A program made the translations under genes and the position numbers. From Candidatus Tectomicrobia bacterium (GTDB lineage Bacteria; UBA8248), in the NCBI GenBank assembly GCA_016192135.1, contig JACPUR010000018.1:10673-74672 (forward strand): DNA of 64,000 nucleotides. The letters are read 5' to 3'. Every line of letters begins with the position of its first letter. Position 1 is the first letter of the stretch. Below the pieces are notes generated by a model that worked only from the letters and a program-made list of their open reading frames with translations, was not told the DNA's origin and did no database searches. Below, piece by piece: positions 51,381 to 60,996 of this stretch.

Positions 51381-51824
51381 GAAATTTTGGTTTTATCCCA
51401 AGATATTCGAGAAAATCCTGTAAAATCGGTCCATTTCCCGCCTTATCCCTGCCTTTTTAAAAGGTGAAATTCGGTGAAATATCGTGAAAATCGGTGAACG
51501 CTCAGGCTTCCAGAGGAGCGGGGGATGCTTCATGTGAGCGGGAAACCGCCCCCCCCGCGGTTGGGCCGCGCGCCCCCGGCGGTGAATATACGCCCCCGGG
51601 CGGGAAAGCCATTTACCCCATTTTCGCGCAATTTCGCGCTGGTTCCGCCATTTTCACCTCATGGATTAGAATCCGGGGGCATCCCGGGCAGGGCCAAAAA
51701 AGAGGGGGCCTTTGGGCCGCACCGCCCGCCCCGGCCCGCGCCGTACGCCCGGGGAAAGGAATCCCCCACCCCAGCGGGCGCCCCCCATGCCGCAAGCGGC
51801 GGGCCGCCCGGGAGGAGGCCCATC
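51381..51824. other. 444-base gap with an AT-rich decamer array
   Basis: The first 130 bases are unusually AT-rich for this genome and contain the four decamers at 51463-51502 and two TTATCCC sites (51394, 51443) that only loosely resemble DnaA boxes. The remainder is GC-rich without a convincing gene. Confidence 0.55.
51463..51502 (+). repeat. Four tandem 10-bp repeats of GGTGAAA type
   Basis: Units start at 51463 (GGTGAAATTC), 51473 (GGTGAAATAT), 51483 (CGTGAAAATC) and 51493 (GGTGAACGCT). A 10-bp period puts every unit on the same face of the DNA, as in an operator or iteron bound by a repeating protein. Confidence 0.8.
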
Positions 51825-52202
<378 letters not shown>

Positions 52203-52233
52203 GGCGCCGGTCGCAGGAGTGGCCGGCCGATTC

Positions 52234-52391
52234 CGTAGGGGCGGACCCTCCTTCGGAGGCCGAAGCCTCCTACGGAGGGCGAAGGCCTCGTGCTCGCCCT
52301 CATCCCCCCGCCACGGGGCGAATACAAGATTCGCCCCTACAGGTGGATCATTAACCGGTGCCCGTAGGGGCGGTTCGCGAACCGCCCCTAC
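52234..52391. repeat. GTAGGGGC-type repeat cluster
   Basis: A long imperfect element (52234-52340) with inserted GGAGGC arms followed by a perfect 28-base palindrome (52364-52391), identical to 38332-38359. Confidence 0.78.
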
Positions 52392-52419
52392 ACCCGCCAT
52401 GCCGCCGGCCCTTGCTGTA

Positions 52420-53193
52420 TCAAATATTCGATCGGCTCTGGCCCCCGTCCACGGCCCAGCAGGCGCCGTGGACGAGGCTGGCGCGGGGGCTCACCATGAA
52501 CACCGCCGCCGCGGCCAGCTCCTCGGGCCGGCCGAAGCGCCCGAGCGGGAGGTCCGAGTCGATGAAGCCCTTCAAGCCGTCCGGGGCCTCCTTCACCCGG
52601 CGGTCCCAGCTCCCGCCCGGGAAGAGGATGCTGCCGGGGGCGATGGCGTTCACCCGGATGTTGTCCTTGGCCACCTGCTGGGCCAGGGCCTTCGAGAAGC
52701 CGATGAGGGCGGCCTTGGAGGCGTTGTAGGTGGCCGAGCCGCCCCCCTCCCGGCCGTAGATGGAGGCCACGTTCAGGATGGAGCCCCCGCCCCGCTTCCT
52801 CATCTCCGGGATGGCGAGGCGCGAGAGCGCCACGGCGTGGAAGAGGTTGGTGCCGAAGGCGGCCCGCCAGTCCTCCTCCGTGAGGTCTACCACCGCGCCC
52901 GGCCTCGCCCCGCCCGCGTTGTTGACGAGAATGTCCACCCCGCCGAAGGCCTCCAGCGTCCTTTTCAGGAAGGCCTCGGGGACGCCCGGCGCGGTGATGT
53001 CCCCCTGGAAGCCGACCGCGGAGCCCTCCCGGATGGCGTTCAGCTCTTTCACCGCCTCATTCAGGCGCGCCTCCCCCCGGGCGCCCACCGCGACCCGGCA
53101 GCCCTCCCCGGCCAGCCCGCGCGCGATGTGGTAGCCCAGCCCCCGGCTCCCGCCGGAGATCATGGCGGCCTTGCCCTGGAGCATGAGGTCCAT
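52420..53193 (-). CDS. SDR-family oxidoreductase, copy 1
   Basis: A 257-residue short-chain dehydrogenase/reductase. The NAD(P) glycine motif is SGGSRGLGYHIARGLA (TGxxxGxG with Ser first), NNAGGARPG follows, the catalytic Tyr/Lys are in YNASKAALIGFSKALA, and the LAPGSILFPGG-type NAIAPGSILFPGG ends the site. Upstream Ser is in NVASIYGREGG. It is paralogous to the gene at 53596 (same length, same end). GGAGGG precedes ATG 53193. Substrate unknown. Confidence 0.88.
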   Translation of the reverse strand: MDLMLQGKAAMISGGSRGLGYHIARGLAGEGCRVAVGARGEARLNEAVKELNAIREGSAVGFQGDITAPGVPEAFLKRTLEAFGGVDILVNNAGGARPGAVVDLTEEDWRAAFGTNLFHAVALSRLAIPEMRKRGGGSILNVASIYGREGGGSATYNASKAALIGFSKALAQQVAKDNIRVNAIAPGSILFPGGSWDRRVKEAPDGLKGFIDSDLPLGRFGRPEELAAAAVFMVSPRASLVHGACWAVDGGQSRSNI

Positions 53194-53210
53194 GGGGATA
53201 CCCTCCACCC

Positions 53211-53574
53211 GTCATTCTGAGCGACCATGGGGAGCGAAGAATCCGCTTCTGGCTCTGGCGTCAAAACAAAAGCAGATGCTTCGCTGCGCTCAGCATGACG
53301 GCAAAAACGCCGCCCCTACAGATGTGACCGGCCGATTCCGTAGGGGCGAACCTCGTGTTCGCCCCCCATCCCGCCCACGGGGCGAATACAAGATTCGCCC
53401 CTACAGGTGGCCAACATGATCATACCCGCGGGGGCAGCCCCCCGTGCCAGGGTTTCCGCTGTCATTCTGAGCGCAGCGAAGAATCTCGGTGTTGATTCTC
53501 AAAAGGCAAACCGAGATTCTTCACTCCGCTTCGTGGAGCCTGTCCTGAGCGCAAGCGCAGGGTTCAGAATGACA
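53211..53574. repeat. Repeat cluster between two SDR genes
   Basis: TCATTC-type elements at 53211-53300 and 53461-53574 flank a GTAGGGGC-type block (53340-53404). Together they fill nearly the whole 402-base gap; no gene is seen. Confidence 0.75.
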
Positions 53575-53595
53575 CCAAGGCCAACGCCTCTCTTC

Positions 53596-54369
53596 TTAGA
53601 TATTCGACCGGCTCTGGCAGCCGTCCACGTTCCAGCAGGCGCCATGCACGAGGCTGGCGCGCGGGCTCACCATGAAGACGGCCACGGCCGAGACCTCCTC
53701 GGGCCGGCCCATGCGGCCGAAGGGCATGGCGGAGGCGATCCAGCCCTTGAGGCCGTCCGGGGCGGCCGCGATGCGCCGATCCCAGACCCCGCCCGGGAAG
53801 AGGATGCTGCCGGGGGCGAGGGAGTTCACCCGGATGTTGTCCTTCGCCACCTGCTGGGCCAGCGCCTTGGAGAAGCTGATGAGGGCGGCTTTGGAGGAAT
53901 TGTAGGTCATGGCCGAGCCCGACTCGCGCCCGGCGATGGAGGCGATGTTGAGGATGGCGCCCCCGCCGCGCTTCTTCATCTCGGGGATGGCGAGGCGCGA
54001 GAGCGCCACGGCGTGGTAGAGGTTGAGGCCGAAGACGTGGCGCCAGTCCTCGTCCGTGGTTTCGAGGAGGGGCTTGGGGTCGCTCCCTCCCACGTTGTTG
54101 ACGAGGATGTCCACCCCGCCGAAGGCCTCCAGCGCCTTCTTCAGGAGCGCCTCGGGGACGCCCGGCTTCGTCACGTCCCCGGCGAAGCCCGCGGCCTTGC
54201 CCTTCCCCTGGGCGTTGATGTCCTGGACGGCCTGGTTGAGGTCCTTCTCGCCCCGGGCGCCCACCATCACGCGGCAGCCCTCGGCGGCCAGGTCGCGGGC
54301 GATGTGGAGGCCGATGCCCTTGCTCCCGCCCGAGACGATCGCCACCTTGCCGTTCAGCATCAGGTCCAT
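53596..54369 (-). CDS. SDR-family oxidoreductase, copy 2
   Basis: A 257-residue paralog of the gene at 52420. It has SGGSKGIGLHIARDLA for cofactor binding, NNVGGSDPK, Ser in NIASIAGRESG and YNSSKAALISFSKALA with the catalytic Tyr and Lys. Shared segments such as QQVAKDNIRVN and PGSILFPGG and the identical ending SRSNI show recent duplication. Position next to an acyl-CoA dehydrogenase suggests a role in fatty-acid or related acyl metabolism. Confidence 0.88.
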   Translation of the reverse strand: MDLMLNGKVAIVSGGSKGIGLHIARDLAAEGCRVMVGARGEKDLNQAVQDINAQGKGKAAGFAGDVTKPGVPEALLKKALEAFGGVDILVNNVGGSDPKPLLETTDEDWRHVFGLNLYHAVALSRLAIPEMKKRGGGAILNIASIAGRESGSAMTYNSSKAALISFSKALAQQVAKDNIRVNSLAPGSILFPGGVWDRRIAAAPDGLKGWIASAMPFGRMGRPEEVSAVAVFMVSPRASLVHGACWNVDGCQSRSNI

Positions 54370-54393
54370 GGGGTGTCCTCATCTGAAATGTCC

Positions 54394-54493
54394 GGCAGGG
54401 GCGGCCCCCTGTGGCCGCCCCTTCCACGGGGCAGGCCATCTTTTCGGGTCCCCGAATCGGCCCGCCGATTCGGGATGAGGGGCCTGCCCCTAC
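54394..54493. repeat. Composite repeat, copy 2
   Basis: Second copy of the element at 49881; 66 bases (54428-54493) are identical. Lies between SDR copy 2 and the acyl-CoA dehydrogenase. Confidence 0.85.
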
Positions 54494-54543
54494 GGTTTCA
54501 ACGCTTCCGGAGACGCCTGCCGGCCGCCTTGCCAGTGGCCGTC

Positions 54544-55728
54544 CTAGAGCGGCTGGTCCATCGTCTGGGCCGCCCGCAGGAGGGTCATGGAGTCGGTGCC
54601 GTCCCCGTGCAGGAAGGTGATGAGGTCGCGGATCATCTTCTCGGAGGGCGACTCCTTCATGATGCCGATGCCGGCGAGGATGTCGGTGGCGAGGTAGATG
54701 GTCTTCATGGCCACCTGGTCGCTGAACACCTTGCCGTAGCGGGTCATGCGGGTGTTGTAGGACTCGTCGTTCTCCACGCCCCAGCAGATGCGCCACATGA
54801 ACTGCTCGGCCACCTCGATGTTCATGAGCATCTCGGCCAGCATGTGGCGGACGGTCGGGTGCTCGATGATGGGCACGCCGCCCTGGACGCGGTCCTTGGC
54901 GTGCCGGTGGCAAAAGCTCCACAGCCCGCGGCAGATGCCGGTGTTGCAGGCGGGGAGCTCGGCGCTGCCCCGGAAGATGGCGGCCTGGGTGGCGTAGCCC
55001 CCGTTCAGGGGGCCCAGCATGTCGCGCTCGTGCACGCGCACGTTGTCGAAGAAGGTCTCGCCGTTCGGGTAGAGCCGGTAGCCGAGCTTGTCGTGCACCT
55101 GGCCGTGGGTGAGGCCCTCGGCGTCGCCCGGGACGAGGAAGACGCTCGAGCCCTGGTGGACGGGCTTCGTGGGGTCGGTGCGGACGAAGACGATGAGCAC
55201 CTTGGCCCAGGGGGAGAGGGAGTTGAAGCGCTTGGCGCCGTTCAGCACCCAGTAGTCGCCGTCCTTCACGGCCGACATCTTGAGGCCGAGCTTCGGATCG
55301 GGCTGGCGCAGCAGGTTGTCCGAGCCGTAGTCGGGCTCGGTCATGAGGATGGCGCCGACGAAGTCGTCGTCCTCGACGAAGGCCTTGCCCCACCGCTGCT
55401 TCTGATCCTCGTTGCCCATCTTGAAGAGGACGTTCGACACCTTCCAGCACTGGGAGAGGCACTTGATGGTGCCGATCTCGATCTGCGCCCCGGTCCACAG
55501 GCAGAGCGTCTTGGTCGGGGTGTCGGCGCCGATGCCGCCGTAGGCCTCGGGGACCACGAGGGTGCGGAGGCCCAGCTTGGAGGCCTTGCGGATGAGCTCC
55601 GCCGGGTAGCAGTCCCGCGGGTCGGGCTTGCGGTCCAGCTCGGCCGCGGCGGGCACCACCTCCTTCTCCATGAAGTCCTTGGTGAGCTGGGCCAGGGCGA
55701 GTTGCTCGTCGGTGAACGGATATTGCAT
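54544..55728 (-). CDS. Acyl-CoA dehydrogenase family protein
   Basis: A 394-residue flavoprotein of the acyl-CoA dehydrogenase family: helical N-domain (MQYPFTDEQLALAQLTKDFM), FAD/substrate region ILMTEPDYGSDNLL, WVLNGAKRFNSLSP, and the C-terminal helices. The usual catalytic Glu in the (Y)EGT turn is Asp here (LHGDGTDSMTLL), so the enzyme may work poorly as a standard dehydrogenase or use another residue. Upstream of the SDR genes on the same strand, it may act with them on an unusual acyl substrate. Confidence 0.85.
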   Translation of the reverse strand: MQYPFTDEQLALAQLTKDFMEKEVVPAAAELDRKPDPRDCYPAELIRKASKLGLRTLVVPEAYGGIGADTPTKTLCLWTGAQIEIGTIKCLSQCWKVSNVLFKMGNEDQKQRWGKAFVEDDDFVGAILMTEPDYGSDNLLRQPDPKLGLKMSAVKDGDYWVLNGAKRFNSLSPWAKVLIVFVRTDPTKPVHQGSSVFLVPGDAEGLTHGQVHDKLGYRLYPNGETFFDNVRVHERDMLGPLNGGYATQAAIFRGSAELPACNTGICRGLWSFCHRHAKDRVQGGVPIIEHPTVRHMLAEMLMNIEVAEQFMWRICWGVENDESYNTRMTRYGKVFSDQVAMKTIYLATDILAGIGIMKESPSEKMIRDLITFLHGDGTDSMTLLRAAQTMDQPL

Positions 55729-55931
55729 CGTCTCTCCATCCTGGGAAGAAGCGCCCGGAAACCGTCCGGGAAATCAGAAAACGGGCTTTGGGAGCGTCCG
55801 AATGGAGTGCGTATCGTCTCCGGTGGGCGGTGTCAACCGCGGAAGGGGATTGCGGACAAGGGGTTTGCGCGGATGGATCAATGCCCGGCGAAGATTTTCC
55901 GAAACGGATGAGGGGAAGTCGTCCGCCCCCC

Positions 55932-56618
55932 TCACCCCGGATACGGCAGCGGGTCCGCCACCCCCGCCTCGGCGAAGCCCCTCCGGCGGAGGAGGCAGGC
56001 GTCGCAGCGCCCGCAGGGGCGCCCGGGGGCGAGCGGGTCGTAGCAGGAGTGGGTGAGCGCGAAGTCCACGCCCAGTTCCAGCCCCTTGCGGATGATCCCG
56101 GCCTTGGGCAGGGCGATGAGGGGGGTGCGGATCGAGAGCGGCCTCCCCTCCACCCCGGCCTTGGTGGCGAGCCGGGCCATGCGCTCGAAGGCCGCGATGT
56201 ACTCGGGCCGGCAGTCCGGGTAGCCCGAGTAGTCGAGGGCGTTCACCCCGATGAAGATGTCCTCCGCCCCCCGCACCTCGGCCAGGGCCAGCGCGAAGCT
56301 CAGGAAGACGGTGTTCCGGGCCGGGACGTAGGTGACGGGGATCCCCTCCCCGATGCGGCCTCGGTCCTTGGGCACCTCGGCGTCCCCGGTCAAGGCGCTC
56401 CCCCCGATGGCGCGCAGGTCGATCTGGGCGGTGGCGTGGCTCGTCGCCCCGAGGGCGCCGGCCACCCGGCGCGCGGCCTCGAGCTCCATCCTGTGGCGCT
56501 GGCCGTAGTCGAAGGAGAGGGCGTGGCAGGCGAGGCCCTCCGCCCGGGCGCAGGCCAGGGCCACGGCGGAGTCCATGCCCCCGCTCAGGAGGACGACGGC
56601 AGCTCTCGGCGCACCCAC
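55932..56618 (-). CDS. queC: 7-cyano-7-deazaguanine synthase
   Basis: A 228-residue QueC, which makes preQ0 in the queuosine pathway using ATP and ammonia. The PP-loop is [31 protein letters not shown] and [10 protein letters not shown] follow, and the four zinc cysteines are in [20 protein letters not shown]. The start is GTG 56618, giving the normal length; the upstream open frame is an overlap with the next gene. No other queuosine gene is in the window. Confidence 0.9.
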   Translation of the reverse strand: MGAPRAAVVLLSGGMDSAVALACARAEGLACHALSFDYGQRHRMELEAARRVAGALGATSHATAQIDLRAIGGSALTGDAEVPKDRGRIGEGIPVTYVPARNTVFLSFALALAEVRGAEDIFIGVNALDYSGYPDCRPEYIAAFERMARLATKAGVEGRPLSIRTPLIALPKAGIIRKGLELGVDFALTHSCYDPLAPGRPCGRCDACLLRRRGFAEAGVADPLPYPG

Positions 56619-56980
56619 GGGCGTATCTGGCTCTCGGCGGATTTCATGAGCTCCTGGCGGGAGCGGGGGAGGCCTTCGCTCACGAACTGGACGCGGAGGC
56701 GGTAGGGAGGCTCCTCCTCCGTGACGAACTCGGCGCGCACCGGGGAGACGGGCAGCCACCCCGACGCGCCCGGGTCGAGGCGGGCGGTGGAGGTGCCGAT
56801 CAAGGCGCCGCCCGCCCCGTACATCTCCACCTCCAGGCGGAAGGTGCGGCTCGGGGGCTCGCCCACGAACAGGACGAATCCCCCGAGGACCACGAGCCCC
56901 CCTTCCAGGCGCTCCCACTCCCAGCGCTGGAGGGTGCGCGGCAGCGCGCTCAGCACCTCGAGGTTGAAGATCGGCTTCAT
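56585..56980 (-). CDS. Hypothetical protein
   Basis: A 131-residue beta-rich protein ([40 protein letters not shown]) with an Arg-rich C-terminus. Not recognised. It overlaps queC by 34 bases and is probably cotranslated with it. Confidence 0.6.
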   Translation of the reverse strand: MKPIFNLEVLSALPRTLQRWEWERLEGGLVVLGGFVLFVGEPPSRTFRLEVEMYGAGGALIGTSTARLDPGASGWLPVSPVRAEFVTEEEPPYRLRVQFVSEGLPRSRQELMKSAESQIRPWVRRELPSSS

Positions 56981-57104
56981 TCCCCTCTCCCCGGGCCTCC
57001 GGCGCGCGCTTCACCCTCTCGGGCGACGGGGCAGGGTAATCCATCGCCGGGAGAAGGCCAACCGGCGGTGGAGGGCCGGTTTGCCAGCGGGCCTCCACCG
57101 CCGG

Positions 57105-57225
57105 CCCCCCCTCACCCCGGCCCTCTCCCAGAGGGAGAGGGAGAAGCGGCCCATTCATCGGCATTCGCGGCCTCCGCGCCCCTCTCCCCTTGGGAGAGGG
57201 GATGGGGGTGAGGGATTGCCGCGTT
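57105..57225. repeat. CTCACCCC-type interspersed repeat
   Basis: CCTCACCCCGGCCCTCTCCC and its complementary GAGAGGG arm, then a second half CCCCTCTCCCCTTGGGAGAG ending GGGGGTGAGGG: inverted copies of the same sequence. Related to 23347-23380. Confidence 0.65.
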
Positions 57226-57272
57226 CGGCATGACGCAAAATCGCCAAACTCACCCACTACCAACCGGCCTCC

Positions 57273-58166
57273 TCAGCGAATCGGCTCCGCCGCTCCGCTC
57301 TCCCCGCCCGGAAGCAGGTCGACGCGGATGACGGGATCGCCCGGCTCGGCGAGCGGGCCCTCCCAGCGCAGGAAGCCCGCGGGCGCGGGGTTCGTGAGCC
57401 AGATCCGGTGGTCGGGGGCGTCCACGAAAAGGGTGGCGATCCAGGGAATCTTCGCGTGGACGATGAAGCGATCCCCCCTCAGCAGCCGGCCCCCCATGCG
57501 CATCCGATCGAGCCCGCCGTGCCGGAGCTCCACCTCCACCAGCCGGGGCTTCGGCGTGAAGGCGGCGGCCCGCAGCTCCACCCGCTCCCCCCGCATGAGG
57601 CGCTCCCGGAGAGCCTTGAGGGCCATGGTGAAGCCGAAGCCCGCGAAGGCGCGGCCCTCGACGAGCTCGAGCTTCCCGGTCCACTCCCTCAGCCCGCCCT
57701 CTTCGCGCTTCTTGGCGGAGGCGGCGCCCGAGCGGAAGTCCACCTCGAAGTGGCGGTAGAGTTCTCCCCCCCTCATCTCGCGGAGCGACCACTCCTCCTG
57801 GACGAGCTCGGGGCTCTGCCGGAAGGCCGCCCTCTCCTCGACCCGCCTCCCCTCTCCGAACTCGTAGAGTATCCGGATGTGGAGCCGGCCGCCCTCGATC
57901 CATTGGGCGAAATCCCCATCGGCGAGCTTCTTCCCGTCCAGGCTCCGCATGGCGGGGAACCCGTGCAGGGCGCCCTCGAGAGGCGCGCCCTCAACGCCCG
58001 CGGCGGGCGCGCCCTCCACCACCGCTCCGGGCGCGGCCGCGAGCAGCCACGCGAGCGCCGCCCAGCGCGCGAGGCGGAGCGCGGCGGGGGAACGCCGCCC
58101 GGAATTCCGGTTCCGGCGATAACGCGGCAGGCTGAAGCGGGAAAAAAGCGTGAGGATGGGTCCCAT
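57273..58166 (-). CDS. Exported hypothetical protein
   Basis: A 297-residue protein with a basic N-terminus and a hydrophobic export segment (AALAWLLAAAPGAVVEGA). The mature part is beta-rich (HGFPAMRSLDGKKLADGDFA, LYRHFEVDFRSG, FAGFGFTMALKAL, WLTNPAPAGFLRWEGPLAEP) and resembles DUF-type periplasmic proteins, but I cannot name a family. Start ATG 58166 follows CAGGGGA. It may be anchored or secreted. Confidence 0.65.
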   Translation of the reverse strand: MGPILTLFSRFSLPRYRRNRNSGRRSPAALRLARWAALAWLLAAAPGAVVEGAPAAGVEGAPLEGALHGFPAMRSLDGKKLADGDFAQWIEGGRLHIRILYEFGEGRRVEERAAFRQSPELVQEEWSLREMRGGELYRHFEVDFRSGAASAKKREEGGLREWTGKLELVEGRAFAGFGFTMALKALRERLMRGERVELRAAAFTPKPRLVEVELRHGGLDRMRMGGRLLRGDRFIVHAKIPWIATLFVDAPDHRIWLTNPAPAGFLRWEGPLAEPGDPVIRVDLLPGGESGAAEPIR

Positions 58167-58286
58167 TCCCCTGACCCCCGGCGGCTTTCGGCGCCCAGGC
58201 GGTTGTATTAGGGTAGTCCATCGCCGGGAGCGGGCCAAGCCGCCGCTCCGCCCCCCGCCTGAGAACCCCGCCAGGAGGCCCCGCCC

Positions 58287-58688
58287 ATGAACCGCGCCGA
58301 AGCCCTCGCCTTCCTCCAGCGATGCAAGCACGGGGTGCTGGCCACCCTACTCCCGGACGGCCGGCCCCACCCCACCCCCGTCGTCTTCGGCCTCATGGGG
58401 GAGGCCATCGAGATCTCCATGACCCGGGACCGGGTCAAGACCCGGAACCTCCGCCGCGACCCCCGCGCCACCCTGTGCGCCTTCCCCGAGGGGTCCTGGC
58501 ATCCCTACCTGTGCGCCGAGGGCCGGGCGGAGCTCGTCGAGGACCCGGACGGCCAAAGGAACCTCACCCTCTACCGCCATATCGCCGGAAAGGACCCGGA
58601 CGACCTGGAGGAGTACCTCCAGGCCATGAAGAAGGACAAAAGGCTCGTCTGCCGGCTCAAGCCCGAGCGGCTCTATCCGATAAGCTGA
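58287..58688 (+). CDS. PPOX-class (pyridoxamine-phosphate-oxidase-fold) protein
   Basis: A 133-residue split-barrel flavin/F420-binding protein: LQRCKHGVLATLLPDGRPHP, RDRVKTRNLRRDPRATLCAF and a C-terminal RLVCRLKPERLYPIS. This pattern is that of the Rv1155-like PPOX-class F420-dependent group. It would act as an oxidoreductase with F420 or FMN; which one is unknown. AGGAGGC lies before the ATG. Confidence 0.82.
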   Translation: MNRAEALAFLQRCKHGVLATLLPDGRPHPTPVVFGLMGEAIEISMTRDRVKTRNLRRDPRATLCAFPEGSWHPYLCAEGRAELVEDPDGQRNLTLYRHIAGKDPDDLEEYLQAMKKDKRLVCRLKPERLYPIS

Positions 58689-58728
58689 CGAGGAGCGAAC
58701 GCCCGACCCTTCCGCGGGAGCCGCCGCC

Positions 58729-60792
58729 ATGAGATGCCCCGCCTGCGCCTCGGAGACCCTCCAGCCCGCCACGACCGCCCAGGGCGTCGAAGTGGACCGC
58801 TGCACCCAGTGCGGCGGCGTCTGGCTCGACGAGGGCGAGATATTCAACTTCACCCCGGACCGCATCACCCTCGCCCGGGCCCTCATGCAGGCCAAGCCCC
58901 AGGAGAAATCCGGCGAGCGCCTCAGCCCCAAGACGGGCAAGCCCATGCGGGAGGTGCCCCTCCTCGGGGGGAGGCTCACCCTCGACGCCTGCCCGGACAC
59001 CCGGGGCTTCTGGCTCGACGCCGGGGAGCTAGAGAAGATCGGGGAGATCGACCGCCACCTCGCCGCGCTCGCCACCCGGGCCCCGGCGCGGGAGGGCTCC
59101 CACGGCCCCGCGGCCCGGGCCGTGCCCCGGCTCGCCCGGCTGCCCAACCTCTTCGTCCAGTCCGGCCTCGTCCTGGGCGGCCTCTACGCGCTGGCCGCCC
59201 TGGTCCTCATCGCGGCGGCCGAGTACTACAAGCTTCCGCCCGGCCTCGTGCTCGGCGCCGGGTTCATCGCCGTGTGCTTCCAGTTCGTCCTGGCGCCGTT
59301 CCTCATGGACTGGCTCCTGGCCCTCATCTTCCAGGGCACCTGGGTCACCTCCTTCGACCTCCCCCCGCACCTCGCGGAGTTCGTCCGGAAGGCGTGCGAC
59401 GAGAAGGGGCTCGCCTTCCCCCAGTTCGGCATCATCAACGACGGCGCCCCCAACGCCTTCACCTACGGCCATACGCCCCGGAACGCCCGGATCGTGCTCA
59501 CCCGGGGCCTCATCGGCATCCTGGACCCGGGGGAGCTCGAGGCCGTCGTCGCCCACGAGATGGGCCACGCCAGGCACTGGGACATCCTCCTGATGACCAT
59601 CGCCCAGCTCGCCCCCCTCGTCCTCTACTACATCTACCGCACCATGCTCCGCTCGAGCGGGGGGGACGACCGGGGGGGAGCCTACCGCCTCGTCTTCGTG
59701 GCCGCGGCCTACATCCTCTACATCGCCTCCGAGTTCGTGGTGCTCTTCTTCTCCCGCGTGCGGGAGTACCACGCCGACCGCTTCGCCGGGCAGGTCACGG
59801 GCCGGCCCAACGACGTCTCGACGGCCCTGGTGAAGATCGCCTACGGCTTGGCCGGCCAGGCGCCGAAGGGGGAGGCCGGGAAGGAGGAGGACCGCCGGCC
59901 CGGCCTCGAGGCGGTGGGAGCGCTGGGCATCTTCGACGCCGGCATCGCCAAGGCCTTCGCGGTGGCCTCCTATTCCACCGCGCGGGCTGGCGCCGCGCAG
60001 GCCGGCGCGGGCGGGCGGGCCGCCATCGACAAGGAGGCCCTCCTCGGCGCCATGCGGTGGGACCTCTGGAACCCCTGGGCCCGGTACTACGAGCTCGCCT
60101 CGACCCATCCCCTCGTGGCCAAGCGCATCGGCCGGATGAGCGAGCTGGCGGCCTGGATGGGCCAGGAGCCCTTCATCACCTTCAACCTCTGGAAGCCCGA
60201 GAGCTACTGGGACGACTTCCTGGAGGATCTCGCGGCCATGTGGCTCCCCACCCTCATGCTCGTGGGGCTGTGCCTGGCCGCCTTCCATACCGGCGAGAAA
60301 TGGCTCTACGGGCTGGCCCTGGCGATGGCGGGGGTGAGCTGGCTCGTCAAGCTCTCCCTGCTCTACCCCCGGAAGTTCTTCCCACGCACCACCGTCTCGG
60401 CCCTGCTACGCAACGTGAAGGTGTCCGGCGTGCGCGGCATCCCCTGCGTCCTCGCGGGCCGGGTGATCGGCCGCGGGGTGCCCGGGCTCATCTGGTCCGA
60501 GGACTTCATCATGCGGGACGACACCGGGATCATCTTCCTCGACTACAGCCAGCCGCTGCGCGTCTGGGAGTTCCTCTTCGGGCTCACGCGCTGGCGCAAG
60601 CTCCCCGGCCTCGACGTGGAGGTGACCGGCTGGTACCGGCGCTCCCCCGTCCCCTACGTCGAGATCCAGGCCATCTCCACCGAGGCGAACCGCTACCGCT
60701 GCTACACCTTCCCCTTCCTCCACGCCGCCGCCTGGGCCGTCACCCTGGGAGGAATCGCCCTGTTTGCGCTGTTGGTGGGGGGGTGGTGGTAG
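58729..60792 (+). CDS. Zinc-ribbon/M48-type membrane metalloprotease
   Basis: A 687-residue membrane protein. Residues 3-32 are a TFIIB-type zinc ribbon (CPACASETL... CTQCGGVWLDEGE), and a second, degenerate ribbon follows (ACPDTRGFWLDAGELEKIG). After two or more transmembrane helices comes a peptidase M48 domain with the zinc motif VVAHEMGHARHWD (about 275) and REYHADRFA supplying the third ligand. A C-terminal part (about 560-660) is an OB-like or beta domain before a final hydrophobic helix. It is a HtpX/Ste24-like membrane protease, perhaps regulated by the zinc ribbon. Confidence 0.83.
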   Translation: MRCPACASETLQPATTAQGVEVDRCTQCGGVWLDEGEIFNFTPDRITLARALMQAKPQEKSGERLSPKTGKPMREVPLLGGRLTLDACPDTRGFWLDAGELEKIGEIDRHLAALATRAPAREGSHGPAARAVPRLARLPNLFVQSGLVLGGLYALAALVLIAAAEYYKLPPGLVLGAGFIAVCFQFVLAPFLMDWLLALIFQGTWVTSFDLPPHLAEFVRKACDEKGLAFPQFGIINDGAPNAFTYGHTPRNARIVLTRGLIGILDPGELEAVVAHEMGHARHWDILLMTIAQLAPLVLYYIYRTMLRSSGGDDRGGAYRLVFVAAAYILYIASEFVVLFFSRVREYHADRFAGQVTGRPNDVSTALVKIAYGLAGQAPKGEAGKEEDRRPGLEAVGALGIFDAGIAKAFAVASYSTARAGAAQAGAGGRAAIDKEALLGAMRWDLWNPWARYYELASTHPLVAKRIGRMSELAAWMGQEPFITFNLWKPESYWDDFLEDLAAMWLPTLMLVGLCLAAFHTGEKWLYGLALAMAGVSWLVKLSLLYPRKFFPRTTVSALLRNVKVSGVRGIPCVLAGRVIGRGVPGLIWSEDFIMRDDTGIIFLDYSQPLRVWEFLFGLTRWRKLPGLDVEVTGWYRRSPVPYVEIQAISTEANRYRCYTFPFLHAAAWAVTLGGIALFALLVGGWW

Positions 60793-60996
60793 GAGTTCCG
60801 CTCCCTCGCCGGAACTTTGCCGCGGCGCCCGAAATCTCCGGTCCTCAGCCTGCCCCGGGGGAGGGTCCGGGAGCGCTACGCGGAGTGGGGCGGGTGGGTG
60901 GTATAGGCGTGCAGGGCAGAGAAGTGGAGCGAAGGATCCGCCCTGGGCCGATGCGCTTTGCAGCGGCTGGTTCCCGCGGCGGCTTGGCCAGCCGGT

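Noticed and set aside
51394-51450. Replication origin from two TTATCCC motifs
   Set aside because: Only loose matches to a DnaA box, two copies, and no dnaA/dnaN nearby.
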